Positions 35,601-44,929 of a DNA stretch of 64,000 bases are shown here, piece after piece. The position numbers and the translations under genes were made by a program. The stretch is from the NCBI GenBank assembly GCA_003991915.1, contig RQTK01000083.1, positions 112,207 through 176,206 of the forward strand, in the 5' to 3' direction. The notes below the pieces were generated by a model that searched no databases, was not told where the DNA came from, and was given only the letters and a program-made list of their open reading frames with translations. How positions within the stretch are numbered: the stretch's first letter is position 1; each line of letters starts with the position of its first letter. The stretch comes from Elysia chlorotica. Taxonomy: Eukaryota; Mollusca; Gastropoda; Plakobranchidae.

Positions 35601-38600
35601 TATTTATGTCAATTCATCCTCAGTTTATGAAAGACTGAGCACCTATGTATTTATGTCAATTCATCCTCAGTTTATGAAAGACTGAGCACTTCTTTCCTCT
35701 CTATGTAAGAACTTGCCCATCTCCTCTACTCTATGCACTTGTACACCTACAGACACTTTATATCTCCCCAACCAGGACGTGGAGGTGTCTGGGGACAAAG
35801 ACGACAGTCGACTACTCCACGTCGTGGTGCACCGGCCCCAAGCCTCGGTCCACGCGAAGCCCCTGCCTCTCCTGTCTGCCCGCTTCGTGTTCGATGACCA
35901 CATCCGGTGCATGGCGGCCAAGCAGCGGCTGATCAAGGGCCGGCAGAAAGCGCGCCAGCAGAAGATGACCATTGTGGAGCGGCTCCTGGACATCTCGCCC
36001 GGCGCCTCGGCCACTGGCTCGGACAGGGGGCACTTCACTCGAGGGGGGCCCATACCAGGTCAGCTCCCTCAATGCTAGTTAATAATAATAAAATTATACA
36101 TGGCTTTTATATAGCGCAACACCCAAGACAATGCCTGGCTCAGTGCGCTTTACAAAGTGTTTAAAATGACAATGAACGTACATTTAATATATAAATATCA
36201 TTATCGTAGTTATTATATAAATACAGTTCAGTAGTTACATGTCGTCACTGTGCTACGATCATGGCGCAAGTGAGACTTAAGCCAAAATGCTGCAAGTGAT
36301 GTGTTGTTGTAAATGTGAAAATGAGATATACCTTACTAAACTTTCAGATTAAAAATGCGCTAATAGTAACAGGTTTTGGCTTCATGTAATTTGGAACTTG
36401 TGTCCAATATAAAGCACAAATAAGGAAATGAAACAGTTTTTAGTGATAATCTCAAAAGTAGCAAAAAGGACATATGCCAAAATTGTAGCAGAGTGATCAT
36501 ATGTGCATTAACATTCAAAAGTTCATGGGTTAAGTAGAAATTTGTATTTCAAAGGTTTAACTCACTTAACATACCTCACTTCTTGCATTTCTTTAGGAAT
36601 GGCTCACTCCTTTTGTGCTTACCTTTTTATTTTTTGCAAAAAGAAGCTCAGTAAAAAGTGTTTATTTCAGTTCTCATAGAGCATGCACTCAGTGGAATTT
36701 GATTTCATAGTCAAGGCAATGAGTCAAAAAGCTTGCATTCTCGCTGTAATAGGAAATAATTATTTTAATTATTTGCATATAAGCATTAATTTTAATCTTT
36801 TGTCACTGTAAGTGAACACAAAAGCTTTTTTTTTTAAATGTTAGTCAAAATTCTCTTTTTGTGCTTTTTGTCACCTAATTTTTGTTGTTTCAGACAGTAA
36901 TATTTATGTAAGCTTTTATAAAAATATATTAAAGTCATTTTTGTAGCTATACATATTGCATGGAGCACAACCTTCCAGTGATGGTTACGCGTTATATAAA
37001 AATTATACACTATTATTTATTAATATTATTATTTGTTGGTGTCCCCTCAGGCCGCAGTCACCCAGTGAGAGTGGAGAGGAGCATCAGTGGAGGCTCCCAG
37101 TCTAGTCTAGCAGCATCGGGCGACGGGTCCCACTCCCTGACACCTTCCCCCACTCCCTCAGGGGGGTCTGTCCCTCTCACAGCCTCAGCGCAGCAAAGTT
37201 CCTCAGCCTCCTCCACCTCCACCCCGAATGTCGCGACCTCCGGCAAGTCTGGCAGGCGAGTGACCCCAGAGCAGCGCAGACTCCTGCAGGCTAAGGCAGC
37301 ACAGCGCAGCCGCAGTAGGCAGGAACAGCAGCAGCAGCAGCAACAACAACAACAGCAGGAGCAGGAGCAGCAACAACAATTACAGAAGATACAGGAGAAA
37401 GATCAACCAGAACATGCAGAACACGAGCAACCTCAACCCCAAACCGAGCTAACCGATCCGGCAGCCTCCACCACCAGTGAGTCCAAAGCCGAGCAGCACG
37501 AAGTTGTAGATGATGATGATGTGGAACTGGCGCAAGACGCAGCGTCGGCCGAAGCTTTCCACAGCCTGAACAGTCTGGCGAGCTCTGGGTTTGTCTCCTC
37601 TTCTTCTCACTCTCCATCCGCAAACTCATCCCTCACTCACTCCCCAGCGGGGGGTAGGCGGGCGTCCAGTGGTCAGGACCCCGGTACTGGCATGATAGAG
37701 ATCCCCATGGAAAACCTCGCTCTGTCCAAGCAGGTGGTCAAGCCTCGTAACTCCTTTGTCACTGGTGAAGAAGGCAAACACAAGCCGGCAGAGGCAGTTG
37801 TGCAGCCAGTAGCAAAAGCACCGAGGGGGCTTGCGAGAATAACGGGTGGTATAGGGGGATTTGTTGCCAACAGGCGGAGTTTATTTAGGTTTCAGCGTAG
37901 CGCTTCTCTGAGCCCAAATAGAGTTAGGAGAGGCGGGGGAGGCAGAGCAGAAGATGGCCAGGCAAGCACGTCTCTGATAATATCCTCGGGGAGCAGTGAG
38001 TTGGCTAGAAGGCTGTCAGTGCCTGCTAAATGCGATACAGAAAGTTTCAGTGATGACGTTGTTGAAGTGGTTTCCGATGGGGGCAAAGGCCGCGTGGTCA
38101 TGAAAGTTTCGACGGCTACTCAGGTAGGTCGGCCCCTCAGTCACAGCTCGCCTCCAGATCCGAGTCTGCTGGTGAGAGCGTCGGGGTCCACAGGCCCTGC
38201 TAGTACAGCCGCCTACTACGTCGCTTCGAGCGTCAGCGGCGCAGGAGGAAACGCACTCCCCACCAGGAGGCGGTGTCTGTCAGGTCCCCCGACTAATAAT
38301 CCCCCTACCCTCTGTCTGAGAGTGGCTGAAGGCCCGGCCTCGTCTTTGGTGACCATGGGGACGGTTGAACCTCCAGCCTCTAGCTCTCAGCTTGTGGCCC
38401 CGGGGAGTTCTGTGCCTGTGTCCGTGAAAGCCAAAGCTCAGCCCGGGGGAGGGGCTGTCCCCAAACACTATACAGTGTCCTCCACGGCTGAGCTCAAGGT
38501 GACCCCTAGCAGTGTAAACGGCCAGTCAGCTGGCCCTAGTGCAGGGAATCAGGGCTCTGGTCTCCAGACTCAGTCCGGCTCTGGTGTAACTTCCCAGTCT

Positions 38601-39095
38601 GTTTCTAGTCTAACTGCCCAGTCCGGCTCAAGCAGTCATAGCTCTGGCCTCACTGCCCACAGACTGAAGCTGCATGGGCTACAGCAGGGCCTCTCGATCA
38701 ACGATCCCCAGTCTCGGAGAGCTATGCTTGGGGCAATGTCCGGCAACACTGCGGGGGCCAGCGCTGTGAGCCCCGAGACGCCCTCTAGTGACTCGGCGCT
38801 GTCGAGCGACGCCAGCATGATGAGTGTGTCCAGCCTGGGGGGCGGGGGCGGCAGCGACACCAGCATGGACGTCGACTCGGATAACGGCGCCGTGGGGGGG
38901 AGCCTAGCTCCAGGCGGGCCTAGGGCAGGCGGAGTGGGTGGAGTTGGGGGCAAGGGCGGGGCTCTGTCTGGTGGAGGGGGGCGGGTTAGACAGGGCTCAG
39001 CGTCGCAGCAGCTCACTCAGCTGGCACAGATGGTCCAGGAGCACTATCCATACAAGCCTGCAGCCCCGGAGGGCAAACACCACCACACAGGGTAG
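11059..39095 (+). CDS. CLEC16A: CLEC16A / endosomal maturation defective (ema) homologue, complete
   Basis: CLEC16A/ema is a peripheral endolysosomal protein that promotes endosome maturation and, in mammals, controls mitophagy through Nrdp1 and Parkin. It is not a lectin despite its name. Coding exons: 11059-11135, 11783-11911, 12125-12258, 12857-12924, 13470-13550, 20960-21065, 23002-23125, 23904-24093, 24607-24657, 25466-25582, 26034-26271, 27820-28000, 29409-29509, 30178-30230, 30670-30739, 31013-31167, 31611-31661, 32337-32465, 32868-32988, 33929-33971, 34859-34970, 35776-36058, 37051-39095. All borders are GT-AG, phases agree, and the total is 4659 nt (1552 aa plus TAG). The FPL domain is at about residues 50-198 (landmarks [39 protein letters not shown]-like block, [20 protein letters not shown]). 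Conserved CLEC16A_C blocks follow: [38 protein letters not shown]. The start is chosen because [17 protein letters not shown] aligns with the human N-terminus. Confidence 0.97.
11219..11315. repeat. Hairpin-forming inverted-repeat element
   Basis: CGCGGTGACTAACAACT at about 11236 is mirrored by AGTTGTTAGCTACCGCG at about 11289, giving a 17-base stem with two mismatches. The outer sequence begins GGGCCGTAAGTATAACGTC, the same end sequence as 50008. It lies in CLEC16A intron 1. Confidence 0.6.
11577..11635. repeat. (CT)n microsatellite
   Basis: About 24 CT units in CLEC16A intron 1, about 150 bases upstream of exon 2. Confidence 0.9.
13273..13380 (-). mobile_element. tRNA-derived SINE fragment, inverted
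   Basis: On the minus strand the family order appears: CCCTGTTCCCTTCTGGTTGA, GTTGGTGTCAGAATAA, then a ggataccacggctgtctc-like block. It lies in CLEC16A intron 4, 90 bases before exon 5. Confidence 0.55.
14025..14175 (+). mobile_element. MITE-like element, copy 1
   Basis: Begins near GGGATCTGGTTAGGATAAAC and ends ATCAAGGTTTATCTGAAG. Related copies are at 14690-14825 and 44930-45110. Imperfect terminal inverted repeats of the type AGTGGA-T-C...GATAAACC are best seen at 44930. Confidence 0.5.
14690..14825 (+). mobile_element. MITE-like element, copy 2
   Basis: Begins GCAGTGGGATCTGGTTAG and ends GTTTGTCTGAAGTGGATTCC, so the two ends (CAGTGGGATC and its reverse GGAATCCACTT) form an imperfect inverted repeat. 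Confidence 0.55.
15924..15938 (+). other. Candidate 15-nt microexon in CLEC16A intron 5
   Basis: TTCGCAG|ACCTCCCCCACACTA|GTAAGT has a usable acceptor and a strong donor. It would add TSPTL in frame between exons 5 and 6. Sequence alone cannot show use. Confidence 0.25.
16175..16276 (+). other. Candidate 102-nt cassette exon in CLEC16A intron 5
   Basis: Acceptor TTTGTGTTTATGCAG, 34 open codons (start SKLVKTKL, end RTVMPVINA), then donor GCG|GTATGA. The length is a multiple of three and the frame is open in the phase of the flanking exons. It could be chance. Confidence 0.2.
16751..16789 (+). other. Candidate 39-nt cassette exon in CLEC16A intron 5
   Basis: A long T-rich tract and TTTTAG acceptor precede ATCCCTGCC..., ending TATCAG|GTATCT. 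It encodes [13 protein letters not shown] in the phase needed between FFYNE (exon 5) and HTNDF (exon 6). This is the best-looking of the intron 5 candidates. Confidence 0.35.
17041..17310 (+). mobile_element. Two tandem tRNA-derived SINE tail fragments
   Basis: GGTGTCAGTATAATGTGTCC then GACTGAGGCC at 17046 is echoed by GCTGTCAGTATTATGTGACC then GACTGAGACC at 17191, with similar following sequence (GTTATAG, AGGTA, ACCCA). It lies in CLEC16A intron 5. Confidence 0.5.
19238..19458 (+). repeat. Tandem duplication, ~115 bp x2
   Basis: CTGGTGCCCCTGTCTCTT...GCATTGTCGACTCACAG occurs at 19238 and again from 19353 with small differences. CLEC16A intron 5. Confidence 0.75.
20888..20959 (+). other. Possible alternative 5' extension of CLEC16A exon 6 (72 nt)
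   Basis: TTTTCTCCTGCAG at 20875-20887 is a second acceptor upstream of the canonical CCTTCCCAG at 20951-20959. The 24 codons between them are open and in frame (SQDFIPNH... SIPSQ). The canonical site gives the conserved HTNDFALY junction. Confidence 0.3.
21831..22010 (+). repeat. 59-bp tandem repeat, three copies
   Basis: CTTTATTATCTGTATTTTTA starts at 21831, 21890 and 21949 with an exact 59-bp period. The copies appear identical until the last runs into a SINE. It lies in CLEC16A intron 6. Confidence 0.9.
21965..22105 (-). mobile_element. Second SINE-like family, inverted copy
   Basis: On the minus strand: TACATGGCTTTTATTTAGCG, CAACACCCAAGACAATGCCT, GGCTCAGTGCGCTTTAAAAA, then ATGACAATGAACGTAC. 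A near-identical plus-strand copy lies at 36085-36215. Its AT-rich end is the unit amplified at 21831-22010. Confidence 0.7.
22755..22895 (+). repeat. ~75-bp imperfect duplication before CLEC16A exon 7
   Basis: GATACCATAGACTATTAA...TTTGAACC at 22755-22815 is repeated as GATACCAGAGACCATTAA...TTTTGAACC at 22836-22890, both with GTTAGC(A/G)AGG(C/T)GACAA. It ends about 110 bases before the exon 7 acceptor. Confidence 0.65.
23119..23700 (+). repeat. ~74-bp minisatellite seeded by the CLEC16A exon 7 splice donor
   Basis: Exon 7 ends CACGA|GTGAGT at 23125/23126. The motif CGAGTGAGT or a near copy returns at about 23199, 23273, 23347 and 23419. Each is followed by GGTAGT...TAGTGTTGCCTGTCATTGTT. A weaker copy sits near 23490. 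A last copy at 23648-23700 also includes exon sequence: TGTGTCCGACACAACCACAA then GTGAGT, against TGTGTCCGCCACGACCACGA in exon 7. Confidence 0.85.
24106..24345 (-). mobile_element. Full-length tRNA-derived SINE with 12-bp target-site duplication
   Basis: Minus strand: GGGGCGCGGTGGTCCTGGGG (A-box region), then GAGTTCGAATCC (B box, 24279-24290), then the family body with GGGTCGGTGTCAGTATAATG, GACAGGAGTCATGGTATCCT, and the end TAACGTCCAAC reversed. It is flanked by exact GTGAGTCACGGT at 24094-24105 and 24346-24357. That duplicated sequence begins with the 5' splice site of CLEC16A exon 8. Confidence 0.92.
25825..25970 (+). mobile_element. tRNA-derived SINE tail fragment
   Basis: TGACCAGTTGAGACAGGGGT, GTAGCACATAAAATTGTCAG, ACATTAGTCTTGGGGCCCAT, and GTTGACGTTGGATGCTAAGC follow the family order. 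It lies in CLEC16A intron 10, ending about 65 bases before exon 11. Confidence 0.65.
26740..27620. other. Unassigned block in CLEC16A intron 11
   Basis: Base composition differs from flanking intron: more CG dinucleotides and repeated CCGATTT motifs. A hairpin TACCGATTTGATCGGTA is at 26762-26778. It looks like an inserted element, but no ends, domain or target-site duplication were identified. Confidence 0.35.
28275..28560 (+). repeat. Dispersed ~290-bp repeat, copy 1
   Basis: GTGCTACAATTATGGCATAA, then GTTGTTGTAAAAGTGAAAAT, AAAACAGTTTTTA and AATCTCAATAGTAGCAAAA-type motifs occur in the same order at 36243-36540. Both copies are on the plus strand in CLEC16A introns 12 and 22. Confidence 0.7.
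32085..32336 (+). repeat. 34-bp minisatellite ending in the CLEC16A exon 18 acceptor
   Basis: The unit (T)TATTTTATCTGCCACATAG then A-ATTTTAA recurs at about 32119, 32153, 32188, 32221, 32255 and 32290. The final unit reads GTTTTATCTGTCTGTCCAG and is the functional acceptor at 32336. The units carry acceptor-like TAG|A after a pyrimidine-rich stretch. Confidence 0.85.
32490..32665 (-). mobile_element. tRNA-derived SINE fragment beside the CLEC16A exon 18 donor
   Basis: The inverted family tail (TTAGCGTCCAAAATCAGCAC, ATATAAGTATAGG, TGGGCCCAAGACTTG, GCTGCCACACAGACACAGTG, GACTCCTGTCTGAGCTG) begins about 25 bases after the donor at 32466. Confidence 0.7.
32688..32805 (-). mobile_element. tRNA-derived SINE fragment
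   Basis: TAGGCTATACTATGGATTGG, TTTACATGCTGCCACATACA, and GGGGATACCATGACTCCTGT then CTTAGCCTGTCA repeat the same inverted tail. It lies 60 bases before CLEC16A exon 19. Confidence 0.7.
32981..33640 (+). repeat. 34-bp minisatellite seeded by the CLEC16A exon 19 splice donor
   Basis: Exon 19 ends GGACCTAA|GTAAGG at 32988/32989. About 18 units follow, most of the form TAGRCCTCAGTAAGGATGTA, then GGGAATAAAGG. Variants with GGTGTCAGTAAGG and GGCGTCAGTAAGG occur. Nearly every unit keeps an intact A|GTAAGG donor-like core. The first intronic codons in exon 19 phase hit a stop (TGA) within about 30 bases. Confidence 0.92.
35287..35546. mobile_element. MITE-like DNA element with ~34-bp terminal inverted repeats
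   Basis: Left end TATGTGAGGCAACCAGGGTG then AATCAGGCACAAGT. The right end reversed reads CATGTGAGGCAACCAGGGTA then AATGATGCACAGGT. The ~190-bp AT-rich core has no coding capacity. It lies in CLEC16A intron 21. Confidence 0.8.
35555..35700 (+). repeat. 47-bp tandem repeat before CLEC16A exon 22
   Basis: GTCAATTCATCCTCAGTTTA then TGAAAGACTGAGCAC starts at 35561, 35608 and 35655. The array ends about 75 bases before the exon 22 acceptor at 35775. Confidence 0.88.
36085..36215 (+). mobile_element. Second SINE-like family, plus copy
   Basis: ATACATGGCTTTTATATAGC, GCAACACCCAAGACAATGCC, TGGCTCAGTGCGCTTTACAA, ATGACAATGAACGTAC and AAATATCATTATCGTAG match the inverted copy at 21965-22105 almost base for base. 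It lies 27 bases after CLEC16A exon 22. Confidence 0.75.
36243..36540 (+). repeat. Dispersed ~290-bp repeat, copy 2
   Basis: Partner of 28275-28560, with the same motif order starting GTGCTACGATCATGGCGCAA. Confidence 0.7.
37051..39095 (+). CDS. CLEC16A: CLEC16A last coding exon: 681-residue disordered tail
   Basis: One 2045-nt exon encodes residues 872-1552, almost entirely Ser, Gly, Gln, Ala, Pro and Thr. A poly-Gln/Glu tract is encoded by mixed CAG/CAA at 37327-37383. Several SQ and QSGSG-type repeats lie around 38560-38650, and a Gly-rich segment around 38840-38990. The conserved part of human CLEC16A is followed by a tail of only about 180 residues, so this tail is much longer. GC content is clearly above the surrounding introns. 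An ATG at 36960 opens the same frame but lies in the intron before the acceptor CCCCTCAG, so it is not the start. Confidence 0.93.
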
Positions 39096-39400
39096 ACTGG
39101 GAAAATTTGGTAGGGATGGTGGGTTATTGGGTGGAGGGGTAGGGTCAGACCAAAGTGGGTACCACTCGCTGGTAGGGGAATTTAATGCTACAAGGATGTC
39201 AGTACAGTCACTCCTGATATGTTGATATACATGGACTCAGATGGTCCAGAAACACTATCCCTGCTATTGGTAGGGGTGTCAGTACAGTCACTCCTGATAT
39301 GTTGATATACATGGACTCAGATGGTCCAGAAGCACTATCCCTGCTATTGGTAGGGGTGTCAGTACAGTCGCTCCTGATATATCGACATCCAATGGCCAAA
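39023..39400 (+). repeat. ~80-bp tandem repeat in the CLEC16A 3' UTR containing coding-end sequence
   Basis: GTCAGTACAGTC starts at 39198, 39279 and 39358. The repeat includes CAGATGGTCCAGAAACACTA then TCC at 39238 and 39319. This matches CAGATGGTCCAGGAGCACTA then TCC in the coding sequence at 39026-39048, near the C-terminus. Confidence 0.82.
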
Positions 39401-39879
39401 AATTCTCATGTTGGTACAAGAGAAAAATGATACAAAACAAATCTTACAAGTGAATGCAAACAACAAAGATGTCAAATTATGTTAGTGTTTTGGCAAACAA
39501 CAATTGAATATAACAGTCTAATTCCCACAGCAAAAAAAAACACACCAAGAAAATTTGTGGCTGGGTGCTAATCACACTTTGATTTCCAAGTCAAGAGCTT
39601 GCACACAAACACACCCAGCAGCTGCTTTACCTTGAATCAACCAGTAGGGCCTTTTAGAGGCCATTGCACTGTAGGCCTGTTCTCACTTTTTGCCATAATA
39701 TATCAGTGTTCAAGGCTTTGACACATCTACAGCTCAGCTCCGCAGTTCTCTAGTCTATGATATTAATTTGTTTACAAGGACACACCGATCACATTTTGGT
39801 TTACTCCCCGCTACCACCCCAATAACTCCTCACAGCCACTTAGGTGCCAAAATGATTACCGCTCTCTAAATAATGTGAT

Positions 39880-40314
39880 AATAAATATACCGTAGTGAGT
39901 CATTGACAGAAAGGCAACGATTCTTGGCCTGTTTTGTTTTGCTACTTGTGTGAATTTTCATATTCATATGATGTAACAGAAAAGATGGAGAGAGATTATG
40001 GATGTATAGAAATCTTTACATTTACTCATAAATAGCAAAAGGGAAGAAAATGTGTATTTGATCAAGCATGTTGATATAAGGGACAAGTCGATATAAGAGA
40101 TGTTGATATAGCTGCAGTGCATTTTATGAATCAGAAACAAGGATAAAACACCAGATAGAGTGACTAGAACTCATCTCTAATCTAGACATGGTTGTTGCAG
40201 TAAAGAATATAGTTTGGAATTAAAATGAAAGTCCCTTAATGACATGAGCAATTATGCCTCAAGATATTTGTTCTGGCCAAATTGCCTTGGAACAGGTAGG
40301 TGTACAAAAATAAA
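39880..40314 (+). terminator. Candidate CLEC16A poly(A) signals
   Basis: AATAAA occurs at 39880-39885 and 40309-40314, about 785 and 1214 bases after the stop codon. Other signals follow further downstream. Which one is used cannot be decided from the sequence. Confidence 0.25.
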
Positions 40315-43300
40315 TTGTCAGAAGAGACCTAACGGTATTGGGAAAAAAAAGGGGGAAATGTTCCAGTGCCTACTGCACTATTAAGATTTTAAAATGGCTT
40401 AGAGTTATCTACATATCACTTTAAAAAAAAAACAGATTTAGGATTTGCATTGGACTCTGTGAAACGAGCAAAATTTGCAATATTTCATACCCCTAGTCAG
40501 ATTTTGAAAAACTTGATGTATGGCTGTGGCGAGTTTCAGTTTTTCATTTGTGGCACTTCAACAACTTCACAATCTTTGAGCTCTCTCCATTATTGAGTGT
40601 CCTGTGCTAGGTCGCTGATCTTTGCGAGTCTGTCAACCGAGTGCGGTCTCTAAATGAATATTATATAAGTGCAAGATCTCTGTTGTCAAGACTGTTTTTG
40701 GTCAACCCTGCACTGTATGGGATAAAATAAGCTCTTGCTGCTTTATCACAGTTTATGAGCAGGAATGCCTTCCCATTGTAATAAGTGGCCAAATGGACTC
40801 CAACAAGTTGATTGAATTTGTATTTCAAGTGGGTTTTCTTTGCAGATTTTATAAAGCGATTTGTTTGAATTTGTACAGAAAGTGGCTTTTCATTGCAGAT
40901 TTTATAAAGCTCCTTGTTTTTGTACTCTGATATGTCTGTTATCGAACGAGATATTTAGAGGAGATCATGGTTGTGGATGCTGTAAATGTATTCTAACTGG
41001 TCGAGCGGTCTTCACCTTATCCGCGGGAAGCCTGTATTGGAATTTTCCCAGCAAACAGTCAGTAGCTCATGCTTGTTGGTTTTACTCTCGTTTTTCTTTG
41101 TTTTTTGTTCATTTCTTTCTTAAGCGCCTTTACACTCATTGTCTATACAGGAACATGATCAACTGTGGGATTGGATGTTTATTGTTAATGTTATATCTAC
41201 TTACCATTAGTGTTTTATATATGTATATCTGATTAGCATTTTATATATTTTGTATTATCTCTTTGTAGATATAAAGTACTAATTATGTGATCCTTGTATA
41301 TGATGTAAAAATCTCTTTTTGTATATTTTTTTTTACAAATGTGTCTTCTATCAGCATGTTTGTATTATACTATTTTTCTCTTGCTTTTCAAGTGATAGCT
41401 TTAAATTTATTTATTTTTGTAATGTCCAAAAAGCCTTTTTTGTTGTTCTATTTTAGAGCAGTATATTTATTGATGTTATCTTTACATAGCTATAGTCTAT
41501 ATACATGTTAGTTGTTTTTTGTTTTTTTTGTAATACTAGTTGAGCTTAAAATCTACCTCCCCTATGTCTACATTTAGTTTCCTTACTGGCTCTTGAGAAG
41601 AGAAAGGTTTCCACAATGTACCCACCAATAAGTTTTTTTCGTAACTAGAATTAGAACCTGCATTGCTTCATCTTGTTTCTTTTGTTTCTTTTTCTTCTTC
41701 CATTCCAAGCACCTGAAGATGAGGAGAGAGCCGATGGTAATTGAGTGGGGATCGTTCTAGGCAGTGTAAGAACTAGTGAGACTGAGACCTGTTAGCACCG
41801 GTGCTGATGAGATTTAAAATTTCTGTGATGCGGACAGTGGAGAGCGGTCTAGACACTTTAGCCCTTGAGAGTGCAAATGTAAGATATTAAAGCACAAGTT
41901 GGAAGGTACACGTGTCAAGATTTCTCATTCACAAGAACAACTTAAGAAGAAAAGAGAAAGAAGAGAAAAAAGGAAAAAAATAAGGAAAGTATTATTTAAA
42001 GTCAAGCGTATAACCACCATCATCACAATACTAACTTATGCATGGCACAGCATTGAAAGCAACGCGGTTGTGGCAGCCCTGCTCCCAGGGGGGAACTTTA
42101 ATTTTCCGCACTTTCGGTTTTGGGATTTTCCTGTTGCTTGTCTCTCTCTCTCCTCTTCCTTCCCTCTGTATTTACTTAGTTTTTATTTTCATTTTGTATG
42201 TGTTGCTCCCTTGCTTCCTAACCTTGTGCACAAAATGCCTGTAACTATGTTTATAACAACTTGTAATGCACTAAATTATTATCTTTTATAAATTTAACCT
42301 TGCACAGTTGTCTTATTAGTTGATACCATCTGTTTTTATGATTTTAATACCCGCTTTCCTCGTTTCTCTTCTTCAGCCAAAAATTTATTCACAATCATAT
42401 CACTTGAAATTGAAATTCTTTGCAAGTCTTTATCTCCCCCCTTATCACAAGAGCTTTATTTTTTTTTCGCTCATCATGATATCACTGTGATGAAATGGTA
42501 CTCGTTTTTTCACACCACTTTAAAGCAATAACACACAGTCATGGCTCAGTCACGTTTCTACGCTTGTTTGAATCGCTTGAACTTACAACTATCTTTCACA
42601 ATTGAAAAAATCACACTCCCATATGAATGCAATTTTATGTGGTGTAGCTTTTGTATAACTTCTTCATTTATAACATTAACTCGACACATTTTGTCTGCTC
42701 GTTTCAGTTTTCAATATATTTGTTGCTGGTTTTTTTTTGGTTTTTTTTTTATTATATCAAACTAGTGTTGCTTGTTTGCTATATTCTTGAAGCTTTAAGG
42801 CAAGATAAGACAAAAAAAAATTCAACTAAAGGCTAAATATTTTTTTGTTTAATATGATCATAATATTCTTCATTTGTGTGTGTGTCTGTGCTTGTGTATT
42901 GCCATATTTTTAAACCTGTCTTTCAAAAGTTTCGTTTTTTAAATTTTTTTTTTTATTAAATGTACTTTCATATGTGCTTGAAATAGAAGTAGAAATCTCA
43001 TAAGAATTTATCCATGCCATAGCTTTATTTAAGAATTGGTTCACAGTTTTTCTTTATATTAACCTATTTATGACTATTTTTGACTCTGATATCCACTAAG
43101 AAAACCACTACTTTACAACCATTAGTATTGAAATGGTGTGTCTCAAAGAGATAATAGTATTGTATGTATCTCGCCCTGAAAAGGTTAATCTATTCAATGA
43201 AGCTGTAGTTTTTTAGGTTTTCGTCTGCAATACTTATTTGTAGCCCGATCCAAAAAAAAAAAAAAGAAAGCTTTGCGTTTCTTTGTGAAATGTTTGTTAA

Positions 43301-44164
43301 CCATAACTAAGTAGATGTCTGATGACATTAATTTCGTTGAGGAGTGTGTGTAGGGTACAGATTACAGATGGGCATGCGTTGTGAAAAACTTATAGTAATC
43401 GCCTTCCTTTAGGATGACACATTCTTAACATTTTTTTATACAATACGACTTTGACTTGCTTTTTTGCCGTGGATTGTATAATCTATTCTCATTGTTCTCC
43501 TTCATTACAGCACTTTTTTTTTCATATTTTTAAATTTTTTGTTTTTTTTTATGATCATAACTATTACAAACACTGATTTTCTCTTCAATATGTTCCTTTG
43601 TTCCTTTTGGGTAAAATTTTTATGAATTCAATTCAAATTTGACAGGTATACTTTTTTCTTCTTTTTGAAGCAGTATCAGTTCTTAACGTATGCAATTGGA
43701 TCAAAAAGTACTTCAAGGCTTTTTAAAATTTTTAATTAGAGTACTAAGTTTTCTTGGAAATTGTATGTATTCCTTCTTAGCATTTTTGAGAGTTGGACCC
43801 ATAAAGAAGACATGATGTGCAGGAAATAGTACAAACATAATATACAATTGTGTTTAAAATAGTCAGTTTAAATTGATCAAAGGCTAGTTTGTTGTTGTTG
43901 TTGTTTTTTTTTGCTGTTTTTTTTTATTATTTTAAATTCTTCCTGTTTTGAAGCATAGAATGATCTTGATCAAATTCTATAAACCTTACAAAAATTTTTT
44001 CTTTAACTATCTGTGGTGATGTTTTTTTCATTTCTCAAGGTGGATTTGATAACAAAGCCAGAATTTAATTTACTGTTTGTAATAATTATGATTGTTTTGT
44101 ATAGATGGATTAAAAACAAACAAAGAGAAAAAGAACTACAGAATAAATTCATATGAAAATAAGC

Positions 44165-44345
44165 CCGTCAAAAAAAAAAAACAACTACTCTATGAATATC
44201 ACTGTTAATTCTAAAAAAAAAAAAAAACACACAAAAAACTACTCTATGAATATCACTGTTAATTCTAAAAAAAACAAAAAAAAACTACTCTATGAATATC
44301 ACTGTTAATTCTAAAAAAAAAACAACAGAAAAAACTACTTTATGA
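44165..44345 (+). repeat. ~50-bp tandem array, four copies
   Basis: ACTACTCTATGAATATCACT then GTTAATTCT followed by an A-run recurs at about 44184, 44239, 44284 and 44332. Confidence 0.85.
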
Positions 44346-44929
44346 ATATTACTGTTAATACTAAATTCAACATAAATGGTGATTCCTTTTTAGAGAAAAT
44401 AAAATCATGAAACTGATGACATCATGAGTTAAAGTACATTAAAAAACAAAACACGTTGTTCTGAAGAAAGATTTTGATTCACATTTTTATCTTCCAAGTT
44501 GTTATATGAAAAAAATTGCTTAATATGTGACCATAATTTCCAAGACCACTCTCAATATATCACACTTAAAGACTCAATTGTTTATGAATTTATTTATTTT
44601 ACTGTCTGCATGTACATTAAATTTGTCCAGATAAAAATTTTTATATGAATGTTTATTTTTTTTTTTTCAAAGAATGATTTGGGATTTGGCATAATGGTGC
44701 ATGAAAAAAAGATCAATATTATTTTGTGATGTGCAATACATTGTGCTGTGTACAGAGACCATGTATTTCCTCTCCCTTGACGTCTGTAAATATTTCCATT
44801 TGACACATGGAGTGGTATGTCCTCAAACATGCTCCTTTGTTGTTGAATTCACAGCAACAGAAAAAGTTAAAATATTCAATTTGTCATTTATTCTGTATTA
44901 ATTATCATTGTGAACTTCGCTTCAGTGAA

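Noticed and set aside
36960-37050. ATG at 36960 as the start of a separate 711-residue protein
   Set aside because: The acceptor CCCCTCAG at 37043-37050 and the matching phase from exon 22 show that the ORF is the CLEC16A last exon. The upstream part is intron.
37058-39016. Several antisense ORFs over the CLEC16A tail
   Set aside because: GC-rich low-complexity coding sequence leaves antisense frames open, and no domain is seen.
11059-39095. Naming the central gene a C-type lectin
   Set aside because: The historical name CLEC16A is misleading. No lectin fold motif is visible, and the FPL-domain and ema homology define it.
41899-42291. Hydrophobic ORF as a membrane protein gene
   Set aside because: It lies in T-rich 3' flanking sequence, has no recognisable family and no supporting exon structure.
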